Assembly: GCA_946482295.1 (NCBI GenBank)
Contig: CAMLRB010000052.1
Span: 1 to 18,014, forward strand
Source: an uncultured Bacteriovorax sp.
GTDB taxonomy: Bacteria > Bdellovibrionota > Bacteriovoracia > Bacteriovoracales > Bacteriovoracaceae
Direction: 5' to 3'
DNA length: 18,014 nucleotides
The position numbers and the translations under genes are program-made. The notes under the pieces are model-generated. The model searched no databases and was not told where the DNA came from. It worked only from the letters and a program-made list of their open reading frames with translations. Shown here piece by piece: positions 1 through 7,212 of this stretch; positions within the stretch are counted from its first letter, which is position 1, and each line of letters opens with the position of its first letter.

Positions 1-1
1 T

Positions 2-805
2 TCAGTGGGAAACATTCTTCAACATGGCGGAACGATTTTGCAAACATCTCGCTGTCCAGAATTCAGAACTCCTGAAGGACGAAAAAAAGCGGCCGATATA
101 TTGAAAAAAAATAAAATCGATGCCCTCATCGTGATCGGTGGTGATGGCTCATACAATGGCGCTATGGCCCTTCATCAAGAACACGGGATTCCAGTTTGCG
201 GAATTCCAGGGACAATTGATAACGACATTAGCGGAACGGATTACACAATTGGATTTGATACGGCCGTACAAAACGCGGTTGAAGCTGTCGACAAAATTCG
301 TGATACGGCCAATTCACACGCAAGAACATTCATTGTCGAAGTTATGGGACGCAGATCGCCTGCAATAGCTCTTAAAGTTGGGATTTGTACGGGCGCAGAG
401 AACGTCGTTTTACCAACGGCTGAAATTGAATATGAAAAAATCTCTAACGATATTTCTCGTGGAATTAAACGCGGTAAAACTTCTTCCATTATTATTGCAG
501 CGGAAGGTGAAAAAGAAGGAATTGGTTACGTCATACAAAAAAACTTAAAAGAGAAATTCCAATTGGACGCTCACGTTTGTATTTTAGGCCACATTCAACG
601 TGGAGGTAACCCAACTCCAACAGATCGTCTAATTGCTTCTCAAATGGGCAATTTAGCGGTGCTCACACTCCTAAAAGGCCTTGCTGCTCAAGCAACTGTT
701 TACGTAAATGGAAAAGTGACAACGACAGATCTTTCAAACTGTTTGCGTAAAAAAAATGAATTTGATGTTCAAGAAGTTGAACTCCTCAATTCATTGTCCA
801 TTTAA
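2..805 (+). CDS. pfkA: ATP-dependent 6-phosphofructokinase, 3' part
   Basis: This enzyme phosphorylates fructose 6-phosphate to fructose 1,6-bisphosphate, the committed step of glycolysis, in the cytoplasm. The frame is open at the left edge, so the N-terminus, including the first ATP-binding glycine loop, lies outside the window. By alignment with the roughly 320-aa bacterial family, about 55-60 residues are missing. Visible family motifs are GGTIL followed by RxPEFRTPEGR, the nucleotide-binding GGDGS, the catalytic GTIDND (the second Asp region is the base), the DTAxxxVEAVDKIRDTA helix, and MGRRSP where substrate contacts lie. Near the C-terminus GHIQRGGNPTPTDR is the typical fructose-phosphate-binding segment. 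The GTG at base 5 is an internal valine, not a start. The last 15 bases overlap the convergent gene at 791-1315, and no terminator is visible between them. The family call is certain. I infer ATP rather than pyrophosphate use from the GGDGS motif. Confidence 0.95.
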   Translation, partial: SVGNILQHGGTILQTSRCPEFRTPEGRKKAADILKKNKIDALIVIGGDGSYNGAMALHQEHGIPVCGIPGTIDNDISGTDYTIGFDTAVQNAVEAVDKIRDTANSHARTFIVEVMGRRSPAIALKVGICTGAENVVLPTAEIEYEKISNDISRGIKRGKTSSIIIAAEGEKEGIGYVIQKNLKEKFQLDAHVCILGHIQRGGNPTPTDRLIASQMGNLAVLTLLKGLAAQATVYVNGKVTTTDLSNCLRKKNEFDVQEVELLNSLSI

Positions 806-1315
806 TAAAGATTGCATCAGCCCTTCAACCGGTAAGTGATAATAGTCTTCATGAACGGAAACATTGGCAGGTGCAATTATTTTCCAGGCCGCATCCTCAT
901 CCCAATTAAACAGTGAAAGAAGCTCTAGTTGCTGCGAGGCAGTTAACTGAAGCGGACTAATTTGCCCTTCAACCGAAATCTTACCTGCCGCAAAACAATC
1001 CTCTAAATTATCAATGGGAAGATGTCCCGTTAAACTCCATAACATAAGCAACAATGGAAGCTCGAGATAACGATATTCTTCGTTCTGAAATTTTTTAGAT
1101 TCCAGCTCGCCTTCCACACAGAGGACAAATCTTTTAGCCGGGATTTTTAGTTTTTTCTCGCGCGAGAGATAAACGAATTTCTCTTTCATGGCCCGCGAAT
1201 ATTTCCCCATCCCAACAATTTCGATTCCTGGACTACCGTTTGAGGCGTATCCGAAAATATCAACGGGACAATGCTGTCCTCCAAATGGGTAAAGACTTTT
1301 TGTTCTCATGTTCAT
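791..1315 (-). CDS. Solo ComM/YifB N-terminal (Mg-chelatase ChlI-like) domain protein
   Basis: The 174-aa protein resembles only the N-terminal domain of ComM/YifB proteins, which has an S5/Lon-protease-like fold. The order of matching elements is SPGIEIVGMGK (family GLPxFxIVGLPD), then KEKF...LKIPAKRFVLCVEG (family ...PxRRITVNLAPAD), then YLELPLLLMLWSLTGHLP (family FDLPIALGILAASGQ), then AGKISVEGQISPL (family GELSLDGxLRPV). The end, IIAPANVSVHEDYYHLPVEGL, echoes the ...PxxNxxEA... close of that domain. Full ComM has about 500 residues, with an AAA+ helicase domain that promotes branch migration in natural transformation. No Walker A follows here, because the gene stops inside the convergent pfkA end. 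The start at 1315 is preceded by AGGAAA about nine bases upstream; an ATG two codons later is an alternative. It could be a regulator, a partner of a separate ATPase or a remnant. I am confident of the domain likeness, not of any function. Confidence 0.7.
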   Translation of the reverse strand: MNMRTKSLYPFGGQHCPVDIFGYASNGSPGIEIVGMGKYSRAMKEKFVYLSREKKLKIPAKRFVLCVEGELESKKFQNEEYRYLELPLLLMLWSLTGHLPIDNLEDCFAAGKISVEGQISPLQLTASQQLELLSLFNWDEDAAWKIIAPANVSVHEDYYHLPVEGLMQSLLNGQ

Positions 1316-1413
1316 CTGATGTTTTCCTATAAAAAATCCTGCTCTCCCCCTTGCAAAAAAGAATCAGTGCGCTCATTCTTAGGCATTAAAAGATTTGATT
1401 TTTAAGATGCCCG

Positions 1414-1432
1414 GTCATCAAATTTTGATGAC
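1414..1432. promoter_or_regulatory. 19-bp perfect palindrome before aspA
   Basis: GTCATCAAATTTTGATGAC is a perfect dyad of two 9-bp arms around one central T, ending 18 bases before the aspA start codon. A one-base loop is too small for an RNA hairpin using the whole arms, so a DNA operator is more likely. The half-sites are ATCAAA/TTTGAT, which is not the FNR arrangement TTGAT-N4-ATCAA. The regulator is unknown. Confidence 0.5.
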
Positions 1433-1450
1433 GAGTTCGAGGATAAGTTC

Positions 1451-2869
1451 ATGACTATTAAAACCAGATTAGAACGCGATTTACTTGGAAAAATGGAAGT
1501 TCCCGCCAACGCCTATTATGGAATTCATACTTTGCGTGCGATGGAAAACTTCAAAATTTCTAATCAAAAAATCAGCGACAACATCATCATGGTTAAGTCA
1601 TTAGCGATGACCAAAAAAGCGTGCGCTTTGGCCAATGGAGAACTGGGTACCATTCCACCAAAAGTAGCGGCCATAATCGTTCGCGCCTGCGATGAAATTA
1701 TTGAACGCAATAGATGCCTCGATCAATTTCCGACAGATGTTTTCCAAGGCGGGGCTGGAACTTCTGTAAACATGAACGCCAATGAAGTTATTGCTAATCT
1801 TGCTTTGGAACTTTTGAATGAAAAAAAAGGCGACTACGATATCATTCATCCAAACGATCACGTGAATAAATGCCAATCAACAAACGATGCCTACCCTACT
1901 GCTTTTAGAGTAGCCCTTTACCAACACATCCTTCTTTTAGTAGACGGTTTAAAAAGTTTAGCTGGTTCGTTGGATGAGAAGGCCATCGAATTTAAAAATG
2001 TTCTCAAAATGGGACGCACTCAACTGCAGGATGCGGTTCCTATGTCTCTAGGACAAGAGTTTCAGGCCTTCGCCACTCTCATTCGTGAAGAAATTAAATT
2101 GCATACACAATTAAAAGAGCTTCTTCTCGAAGTGAATTTGGGAGCTACGGCCATTGGGACAGGTATTAATACTCCTAAGAATTATGCTCCTCTCGCTGTC
2201 AAAAAATTAAAACAAGTGACGGGTTATAATTTTGTTCTTTCTGAAGATCTTATTGAAGCGACTTCAGATTGCGGTGCTTATGTTATGATCTCAGGCGCTC
2301 TCAAAAGATCTGCGGTGAAACTTTCAAAGATTTGTAATGATCTTCGCCTTCTATCATCAGGCCCAAGGGCCGGTCTTCGCGAAATTAATCTGCCGGCACT
2401 TCAAGCAGGGTCGAGTATTATGCCCGCAAAAGTAAATCCAGTTATTCCAGAAGTGGTGAATCAAGTTTGTTTTAAAGTTATTGGAAACGATATGACTGTC
2501 ACCATGGCAGCTGAAGCGGGCCAGTTACAGTTGAATGTCATGGAACCTGTGATTGCATCTTCGCTTTTTGAATCACTCACATTGCTTACAAATGCATGTG
2601 CTAATCTCAAAGAAAAATGCATCGAGGGAATTACAGCTAATCCTGATGTGTGTTTAATGAATGTCATGAATTCAGTCGCTATCGTGACTTTCCTTGATCC
2701 ACTTTTAGGTCATGAGATGTGCGATATGATTGGAAAAGAAAGTGTTCAAACGGGAAAAAGTGTCAGTCAGATTGTTTTGGATAAGGGCCTTCTCTCGCAA
2801 GAAGACCTTAACAGAATTTTTTCGGCGGAGAATTTATTAAGCCCAGAATACTATGGCAAAAAATATTAG
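1451..2869 (+). CDS. aspA: Aspartate ammonia-lyase (aspartase)
   Basis: AspA reversibly deaminates L-aspartate to fumarate plus ammonia in the cytoplasm, feeding the TCA cycle. The 472-aa product is full length (E. coli enzyme 478 aa) and matches the E. coli type closely from residue 8 ([23 protein letters not shown]) onward. The TNDAYPT and [11 protein letters not shown] motifs of the aspartase/fumarase superfamily are present. The signature [11 protein letters not shown] at residues 320-330 is the mobile loop carrying the catalytic serine. Aspartase rather than fumarase is supported by the [14 protein letters not shown] and [20 protein letters not shown] stretches. The start ATG has GAGGAT about nine bases upstream, and a 19-bp palindrome lies just before it. 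It is monocistronic and converges on the FecR-domain gene with only 14 bases between the stops and no obvious terminator. Confidence 0.97.
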   Translation: MTIKTRLERDLLGKMEVPANAYYGIHTLRAMENFKISNQKISDNIIMVKSLAMTKKACALANGELGTIPPKVAAIIVRACDEIIERNRCLDQFPTDVFQGGAGTSVNMNANEVIANLALELLNEKKGDYDIIHPNDHVNKCQSTNDAYPTAFRVALYQHILLLVDGLKSLAGSLDEKAIEFKNVLKMGRTQLQDAVPMSLGQEFQAFATLIREEIKLHTQLKELLLEVNLGATAIGTGINTPKNYAPLAVKKLKQVTGYNFVLSEDLIEATSDCGAYVMISGALKRSAVKLSKICNDLRLLSSGPRAGLREINLPALQAGSSIMPAKVNPVIPEVVNQVCFKVIGNDMTVTMAAEAGQLQLNVMEPVIASSLFESLTLLTNACANLKEKCIEGITANPDVCLMNVMNSVAIVTFLDPLLGHEMCDMIGKESVQTGKSVSQIVLDKGLLSQEDLNRIFSAENLLSPEYYGKKY

Positions 2870-2883
2870 CTACTAGTCCGAAC

Positions 2884-3465
2884 CTACTTCGTCATTTCAT
2901 CGAACACTTGATTGCTCATCAAAATCATTTGTTCAGAAGCCTGAAGCGCTTTTAGTTTACCTTTTTGATTAGCATAGAGATCCTGATCTTTACGGACTTC
3001 AACAAGCACATTTTTTCTCTCGGCCGTTACAACACCTTCACAGACGCACAGATAACTCTGCTTTGCTTTTTCTTCGATGAAAAACTTTGTTCCACGAACA
3101 GCAAACGACGCATAACGAGTTTTGATTTGAAATTTTTCACCTTCAGTAAGTCCTTTCACTACAGAAAAAACTTTTCCTTTCACCAGATTGAAAAAAGTTT
3201 CCTTTGGAGTAATTGATTCTACTTTCACCACTGCTTCAGCGAATCGGACTATGTGTCCGTTTTGGAATTTGATGTCTATGTAACTTCCTTTTTTAGGAAG
3301 AGAAATTTCCATTCCTGTTGCGACTTCTGCTCCTTCAACAATTTTTTCTTTGTTGATAAAGGCTTCTCCTTTAATTTTGATAATGTTAGCTACAGGAGCA
3401 AACCCCTGAGCGAAAGCAGAAGAAATCATGAATAAAGCGACAACTAAAATTTTAAAGATCTTCAA
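2884..3465 (-). CDS. Exported FecR-domain protein
   Basis: I place the start at the TTG at 3465. It follows GGAGAG at good spacing and gives a clean signal peptide, MKIFKILVVALFMISSAFA, with cleavage before QGFAP. An earlier in-frame TTG at 3489 has no Shine-Dalgarno and would spoil the peptide. The 193-aa product then carries a FecR domain (PF04773 type): GEAFIN...EGAEVATGMEI, a KGSYIDIKFQNGHIVRF strand pair, LVKGKVFSVV, and the diagnostic YASFAVRGTKFFIE followed by CVCEGVV. FecR domains in sigma/anti-sigma systems bind TonB-receptor signals, but no FecI sigma factor or receptor is next to it and there is no membrane anchor beyond the signal peptide. A free periplasmic ligand- or glycan-binding role is therefore more likely. 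The first 14 bases overlap the end of the upstream Cys-rich gene, indicating translational coupling. Confidence 0.8.
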   Translation of the reverse strand: MKIFKILVVALFMISSAFAQGFAPVANIIKIKGEAFINKEKIVEGAEVATGMEISLPKKGSYIDIKFQNGHIVRFAEAVVKVESITPKETFFNLVKGKVFSVVKGLTEGEKFQIKTRYASFAVRGTKFFIEEKAKQSYLCVCEGVVTAERKNVLVEVRKDQDLYANQKGKLKALQASEQMILMSNQVFDEMTK

Positions 3466-3919
3466 GGTTCTCTCCAACAGGTTTTGCAAAATGGCAGTTT
3501 AAATTCTTATCATTAATAGAATGCTGAACAACTTCAAGTTTATAAGCATAAAGTTTTTTCAATTCTTCACATGACTTTTTTGAGTCGAGACAAAACTTGA
3601 GATGTTTGCCTTCGCAATTAATGGTGAGGCTTACACCGTCACCGAAGTTACAAAAAAGATTCTTCGTTTGTTCCATGACTTCTGCACGCAGAAAACGAGG
3701 ATCATCTGGATGCTTCTTTAGACAGAAATTCAAGCCGCTCGTAATTTTTCCCATGCAATCAATTTCATTCATTGAATGTCCAGTGATCAACTCTGCATGC
3801 TTACCATTCATTTCTTTGCAAACATCAACGAGTGGATAACTGTGAACTTTAAGCGCGGTGACTTCGTTTTTAACGAGAGCGGCTTGAAGGGAAAATGAGG
3901 CAAAAAAAAGAATAAGCAT
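3452..3919 (-). CDS. Small exported protein with eight cysteines, unrecognised
   Basis: This 155-aa protein belongs to no family I recognise. It opens with a short hydrophobic export signal, MLILFFASFSLQA, that unusually has no lysine or arginine before the hydrophobic core. The mature part has eight cysteines (VDVCKE, EIDCMG, NFCLKK, LFCNFG, TINCEG, KFCLDS, KSCEEL, LNCHF), an even number consistent with four disulfides in the periplasm or outside the cell. The start has no Shine-Dalgarno, but TATAAT lies eight bases upstream. The next upstream in-frame codons run into TAG at 3938-3940, so a longer N-terminus would need a non-standard start. It is first in a two-gene unit, and its 3' end overlaps the FecR-domain gene by 14 bases. 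Together they may form one exported system. The gene is well supported; its function is unknown. Confidence 0.72.
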   Translation of the reverse strand: MLILFFASFSLQAALVKNEVTALKVHSYPLVDVCKEMNGKHAELITGHSMNEIDCMGKITSGLNFCLKKHPDDPRFLRAEVMEQTKNLFCNFGDGVSLTINCEGKHLKFCLDSKKSCEELKKLYAYKLEVVQHSINDKNLNCHFAKPVGENLEDL

Positions 3920-3926
3920 ATTAGAA

Positions 3927-3932
3927 ATTATA
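3927..3932 (-). promoter_or_regulatory. TATAAT -10 box giving a probable leaderless mRNA
   Basis: A perfect TATAAT sits eight bases before the ATG of the 8-Cys gene and just after the glutamate dehydrogenase terminator. Initiation about seven bases downstream would fall on or next to the start codon, and no Shine-Dalgarno is present. I see no good -35 box at 16-18 bases, so the call rests on the -10 alone. Confidence 0.5.
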
Positions 3933-3942
3933 GAGCACTAAA

Positions 3943-3968
3943 TAAAAAAAGCCACCCGAAGGTGGCCT
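3943..3968 (-). terminator. Intrinsic terminator of the glutamate dehydrogenase gene
   Basis: On the minus strand GCCACC-TTCG-GGTGGC forms a 6-bp stem with a stable UUCG tetraloop, followed by seven or more T. It lies about 35 bases past the dehydrogenase stop. The A-tract on the other side could also allow termination in the opposite direction, though no plus-strand gene is close. Confidence 0.9.
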
Positions 3969-4004
3969 TTTCATTCTACTTTTTAAATCAGTTTGCCAAG
4001 ACTA

Positions 4005-5264
4005 CTATGACGGCCATAGTCCACGAAGCTTCATGGCGTTTTCTAGACGCTTGATCGCTGCGATGAGAGCAGCAGACTTCATGTTAACATTGTACTCTTT
4101 TGAAGTTGTATAAACGTTTTCAAAAGCGTTTTTTAGTGTCGTGTGAAGTTTCTTATTGATGTCATCAACATCCCAGAAGAATGACTGAAGACCTTGTACC
4201 CATTCAAAGTACGAAACAACTACACCACCAGCATTACAAAGAATATCTGGAATCAAGAATGCACCTTTTTCAGTGACGATATCTACGGCTTCTTTTGTAA
4301 GAGGACCGTTCGCACCTTCAGCAATGATTTTTGCTTTTACCACGTGAGCGTTATCTTTAGTGATTACACCATCGATCGCTGCAGGGATAAGAACGTCTAC
4401 ATTCAATCCAAATAATTCATCGTTTGTAATGTGAGTTGTTCCAGGCATTCCTTTAAGAACTTTATTTTCTTTAACCCACTTCTCGCATTTTTCGATGTCG
4501 AGACCGTTTGGATCGTAAACACCACCAGAAACATCTGATACCGCTACGATTTTTGCACCTTGAGCTTTCAGATCATAAGCAGCTGGGATAGCAACTTTAC
4601 CGAAACCGTGAATTGCAACTGTTGTGTTTTGATTAATTGTCATACCGATTCTTTCAGCTGCGAAGTTTACACAGAATGCAACTCCCTTACCTGTAGATTC
4701 AGCACGTCCAAGTGATCCACCGATTTCAATTGGCTTACCTGTAACAACGGCCGGAACAGTGTAACCTTTGATTTGTGAATATGTGTCCATGAACCACGCC
4801 ATCGTTTGTCCGTCAGTTCCAATATCTGGAGCTGGGATATCAACTTGCGGCCCAATAATCATGTTAATTTCTGTTGCATAACGACGAGTAAGAGCTTGAA
4901 GCTCTTGGCGTGAAAGTTGAGTTGGATCAACACAGATACCACCCTTAGCACCACCGTAAGGAAGGCCTACAAGAGCACACTTAAATGTCATAAGCATAGC
5001 GAGACCAGCAGTCTCAGAAAGATCGACACCTGGATGGTAACGAATACCACCTTTACCAGGGCCTAGTGAAAGGTTGTGTTGAACTCTGTATCCCATGAAC
5101 ACTTTTACAGTTCCGTCGTCGCAACGAATTGGAACAGAAACTTGAAGGGCACGTTTTGGATATTTTAATCTTTCAGCAACGTTCGGGTCTAACCCCATTA
5201 CTCTACTAGCGTCCTCTAATTGCTTAATAGCATCTTGAAATAAAGGACTGTCAAACAGACTCAT
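4005..5264 (-). CDS. gdhA: Glutamate dehydrogenase
   Basis: It interconverts L-glutamate and 2-oxoglutarate plus ammonia, with NAD(P). The 419-aa length fits the short hexameric class (RocG/GudB-like). The N-terminal substrate domain shows GPGKGGIRYHP (Lys71), FKCALVGLPYGGAKGGI with the catalytic Lys107, and PAPDIGT with the catalytic Asp147. The Rossmann domain shows VAIHGFGKVA and AEGANGPLT, and closes with LCNAGGVVVSYFEWVQ. The start is fixed by GGAGGT seven bases upstream. It has its own terminator, so it is probably monocistronic. A 10-bp palindrome lies in the leader region. Coenzyme preference cannot be read safely from the sequence. The symbol gdhA is generic; the protein looks more like the catabolic Gram-positive/archaeal type than the E. 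coli NADP enzyme. With aspA nearby it gives two amino-acid deaminating enzymes in one 4-kb stretch. Confidence 0.95.
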   Translation of the reverse strand: MSLFDSPLFQDAIKQLEDASRVMGLDPNVAERLKYPKRALQVSVPIRCDDGTVKVFMGYRVQHNLSLGPGKGGIRYHPGVDLSETAGLAMLMTFKCALVGLPYGGAKGGICVDPTQLSRQELQALTRRYATEINMIIGPQVDIPAPDIGTDGQTMAWFMDTYSQIKGYTVPAVVTGKPIEIGGSLGRAESTGKGVAFCVNFAAERIGMTINQNTTVAIHGFGKVAIPAAYDLKAQGAKIVAVSDVSGGVYDPNGLDIEKCEKWVKENKVLKGMPGTTHITNDELFGLNVDVLIPAAIDGVITKDNAHVVKAKIIAEGANGPLTKEAVDIVTEKGAFLIPDILCNAGGVVVSYFEWVQGLQSFFWDVDDINKKLHTTLKNAFENVYTTSKEYNVNMKSAALIAAIKRLENAMKLRGLWPS

Positions 5265-5299
5265 CTACGACCTCCGATTCATAACAATAAGTGGTGTAG

Positions 5300-5309
5300 A
5301 GAGTACTCT
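5300..5309. promoter_or_regulatory. Short palindrome in the glutamate dehydrogenase leader
   Basis: AGAGTACTCT is a perfect 10-bp dyad about 36 bases before the dehydrogenase start codon, in an 80-base gap. It could be an operator half-turn, but a 10-bp dyad can arise by chance in a window of this size. Confidence 0.2.
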
Positions 5310-5344
5310 TTAATTCAAATTATGACTAGGATTCCGCCTTAAAA

Positions 5345-6148
5345 TTAGAGATTAAATGGGAAACTAGCAGTGATTTCAGCCCTGGCATCTGCGTCATCTG
5401 AGAAGATGGTTTCATTGTCCTTAGCGGTAGATGAGACTCGAGCTTTTATGTTTGAGCTAATGGCCTGATCTACGTAGGCCATGAACTCTGAGTCTGTGAG
5501 TGAATATTCTGCACCTGAAGTAAAACCAATCTCTTTAAAATCTTTTTTCGCTGATAAACGTGCTTTACCATTTGCTGAGACTGTTGCGTTCGTTTCAATC
5601 CACGGGTTTCTCACTTCAACTATAGCTTTACCTTGAAGCACGCGAGCTTTGAATTTAAGTGCGATATATTTATTTACTGGTACCGAAGCATTTGGTCTCA
5701 AATTTTTTTCAACCTTGCTCATCTTATGAAGTGTTGAACCTGATTCAGCATTTTTCATTTCACCCGAAAGACGCTTGTCCGCATATCTAAACATCTTTTT
5801 TGATAGATACTTTGCTTTGTCACTGTTGTCTGGAGTTTTATAAAGATTAGTTGATTCTAAATCCCACACGCGGGCAAACTCTTCAGTTTGCTCCCACGAC
5901 TTGAGAGTAGATTTCATTTCTTTCATAATCCCGGCATCATCTTCAGCAAAAAGAAATTCCATAGTAGGAACGTCTTTCTCAAAAGGAACTGTCAAAACCT
6001 CTTCCTCAATGGCCGCAGGAGCGCGATTTAGCTCTTGCGCTTGCAGCATCATGGGTGCAGAAATTGTCAAAAAAATGAACATGTACAGTTGTCTAAAATT
6101 TAAACATTTCCTGCTCTTGTTCATAAAATGTCTGCCAGTCGTTTTCAT
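5345..6148 (-). CDS. Exported protein, unrecognised
   Basis: The 267-aa product has a long basic N-region, then the hydrophobic stretch YMFIFLTISAPMMLQAQ, with a likely AQA-type cleavage before QELNRAP. Residues of about 75-140 are charged and probably helical. Roughly the last 120 residues alternate polar and hydrophobic positions (ALKFKARVLQGKAIVEV, NATVSANGKARLSAKK, NIKARVSS, ARAEITASFPFNL), which suggests a beta-rich domain. It has no cysteines in the mature part and no motif I can assign. The ATG at 6148 has only a weak AAAGG upstream. An ATG at 6124 is an alternative that would leave a more usual 30-residue signal peptide. It lies downstream of parB on the same strand with 143 bases between, so co-transcription is possible but not shown. 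Confidence 0.7.
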   Translation of the reverse strand: MKTTGRHFMNKSRKCLNFRQLYMFIFLTISAPMMLQAQELNRAPAAIEEEVLTVPFEKDVPTMEFLFAEDDAGIMKEMKSTLKSWEQTEEFARVWDLESTNLYKTPDNSDKAKYLSKKMFRYADKRLSGEMKNAESGSTLHKMSKVEKNLRPNASVPVNKYIALKFKARVLQGKAIVEVRNPWIETNATVSANGKARLSAKKDFKEIGFTSGAEYSLTDSEFMAYVDQAISSNIKARVSSTAKDNETIFSDDADARAEITASFPFNL

Positions 6149-6251
6149 AAGTTATGCCTTTTTTAGGTATTACTAACTGTTTCCATTTATTATTAGAGCA
6201 AGGGCCATGCCAGGAATGGTGGAATATTCAGGTTGGAGATGAGTACTTGAA

Positions 6252-6271
6252 GGGCCTGCATAAACAGGCCC
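6252..6271 (-). repeat. GC-rich 7-bp inverted repeat downstream of parB
   Basis: GGGCCTGCATAAACAGGCCC is a perfect 7-bp dyad with a 6-base spacer, about 20 bases past the parB stop and much GC-richer than its surroundings. On the minus strand the stem is followed by TTCAAG rather than a T-run. It is therefore at best a weak terminator or mRNA-end stabiliser. Its place beside parAB also makes it a candidate ParB-binding site. Confidence 0.5.
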
Positions 6272-6291
6272 AGTCAACATATTAATGAGAA

Positions 6292-7173
6292 TTATTGGTC
6301 GAGAATTTCTTTTGTTTCTTCGACAAGAGTCCTTAAGAGCTCTTGGGTCTTCTTATCGAGATTAAGGTCTTTCGTTTTAGATGACATGGCCTTCAAAAAG
6401 GCGTTGGCACTAATCCCCTTAGGAAGAGCTGCTTTAAGAGGTGCTTTTTTCCCGGCCTTAACAAGTCCGCCACCTTTAATGAGACGAGCAAGTTCGGCAC
6501 GTTTAGTAATTTCACCTGAAAGAATTTTCTTTTCGATATCGTTTTTTAAAGGGCTTTTTGAAAGGGCATCCCATTCAAGAAGTACATACTTTTCGATGTC
6601 GTGTTTTTTCGCGGCTTCTTTCAAGTTTCTTGGCATTTTTGCAATAAGAAGTGAGCGGTGAACTTCAGATTTTGAAATTCCTAAGGCCGCTTGAATCTTT
6701 CTCTCACTTGCCTCAGTTGCGATTTGATAATTCAAGATACCATCGGCTTTATCCACATAGTGAAGTTCTTCACGAGAAGAGTTCTCTGAAAACTGAATCG
6801 CCATCAATTCTTCTTCTGTTTTATTTTCTAAAACAAAACATGGGGCGCTGATTGCTTTGTTAAAAGTTAAAGCGCGGTAACGGCGCTCACCACAGATAAG
6901 ACGGTACTTGCCATTTTTATCTTGGTGAAGAACAAGAGGTTGAATCAATCCGTTTACTTCAATGTTTTTTGCAAGATCTTTAATAGAGTCATCGTTGAAC
7001 TTTGTTCTTACTTGTTCTTTAACGACAATTTCTTTCATCTGAATTTCAGTAAGCTTAGCTCCCTGAAGGAGACGGTCATCTGAAACTTTGAAAACATCTC
7101 TTCCGACTTTTTCAGAGAGATCTATAGTAGTACGTTCTTTTTTTGATACACGAGCAGCAAATGTCTTAGACAT
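6292..7173 (-). CDS. parB: ParB/Spo0J-family partition protein
   Basis: ParB binds centromere-like parS DNA, loads as a CTP-dependent sliding clamp and stimulates ParA to segregate replicons. The 293-aa product shows the N-terminal CTPase domain with NGLIQPLVL, GERRYRA at residues 95-101 and ENSSR at 130-134, the two nucleotide-contacting boxes. A helix-turn-helix follows at about 157-181 (ERKIQAALGISKSEVHRSLLIAKMP). A charged C-terminal part follows that probably dimerises. The start has GGAG eight bases upstream. It lies 39 bases after parA on the same strand, a standard parAB operon. Oddities: the first 45 residues lack the LGxGL motif that most chromosomal ParBs use to touch ParA, and no TGTTTCACGTGAAACA-type parS occurs nearby. 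It may belong to a secondary or plasmid-derived system, or be a divergent chromosomal ParB. Confidence 0.92.
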   Translation of the reverse strand: MSKTFAARVSKKERTTIDLSEKVGRDVFKVSDDRLLQGAKLTEIQMKEIVVKEQVRTKFNDDSIKDLAKNIEVNGLIQPLVLHQDKNGKYRLICGERRYRALTFNKAISAPCFVLENKTEEELMAIQFSENSSREELHYVDKADGILNYQIATEASERKIQAALGISKSEVHRSLLIAKMPRNLKEAAKKHDIEKYVLLEWDALSKSPLKNDIEKKILSGEITKRAELARLIKGGGLVKAGKKAPLKAALPKGISANAFLKAMSSKTKDLNLDKKTQELLRTLVEETKEILDQ

Positions 7174-7212
7174 ATTTTATTCTCCACATCCTTGAGGCGA
7201 AACAAAAAGTAA

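Noticed and set aside
5..7. GTG at base 5 as the start of phosphofructokinase
   Set aside because: Family motifs require about 55-60 more residues upstream, and the frame is open to the window edge, so this is an internal valine.
1328..1356. Minus-strand promoter TTGCAA-N17-TTTATA for the ComM-like gene
   Set aside because: The -10 matches only three of six consensus bases and TTGCAA is self-complementary, so the direction is not defined.
1391..1432. FNR or CRP site before aspA
   Set aside because: The dyad has ATCAAA...TTTGAT, the reverse half-site order of FNR, and there is no TGTGA-N6-TCACA for CRP.
1601..1876. Open frame on the minus strand inside aspA
   Set aside because: It lies fully opposite a highly conserved enzyme and shows no motif or start signal of its own.
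2870..2883. Bidirectional terminator between aspA and the FecR-domain gene
   Set aside because: The gap is only 14 bases and I see no stem with a T-run in it or just beside it.
2965..3435. Open frames on the plus strand opposite the FecR-domain gene
   Set aside because: They are rich in Phe and Ser, lack ribosome binding sites and lie opposite a gene with clear family motifs; they are shadows.
3466..3489. TTG at 3489 as the start of the FecR-domain gene
   Set aside because: It lacks a Shine-Dalgarno and would put an unlikely acidic stretch before the signal peptide. TTG at 3465 has both GGAGAG and a clean signal peptide.
6149..6291. A small gene between parB and the exported protein gene
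   Set aside because: Only frames of about 10 codons exist on either strand, without ribosome binding sites.
6386..6851. Plus-strand open frames opposite parB
   Set aside because: Their composition reflects the reverse complement of parB codons; no ribosome binding site or known domain is visible.
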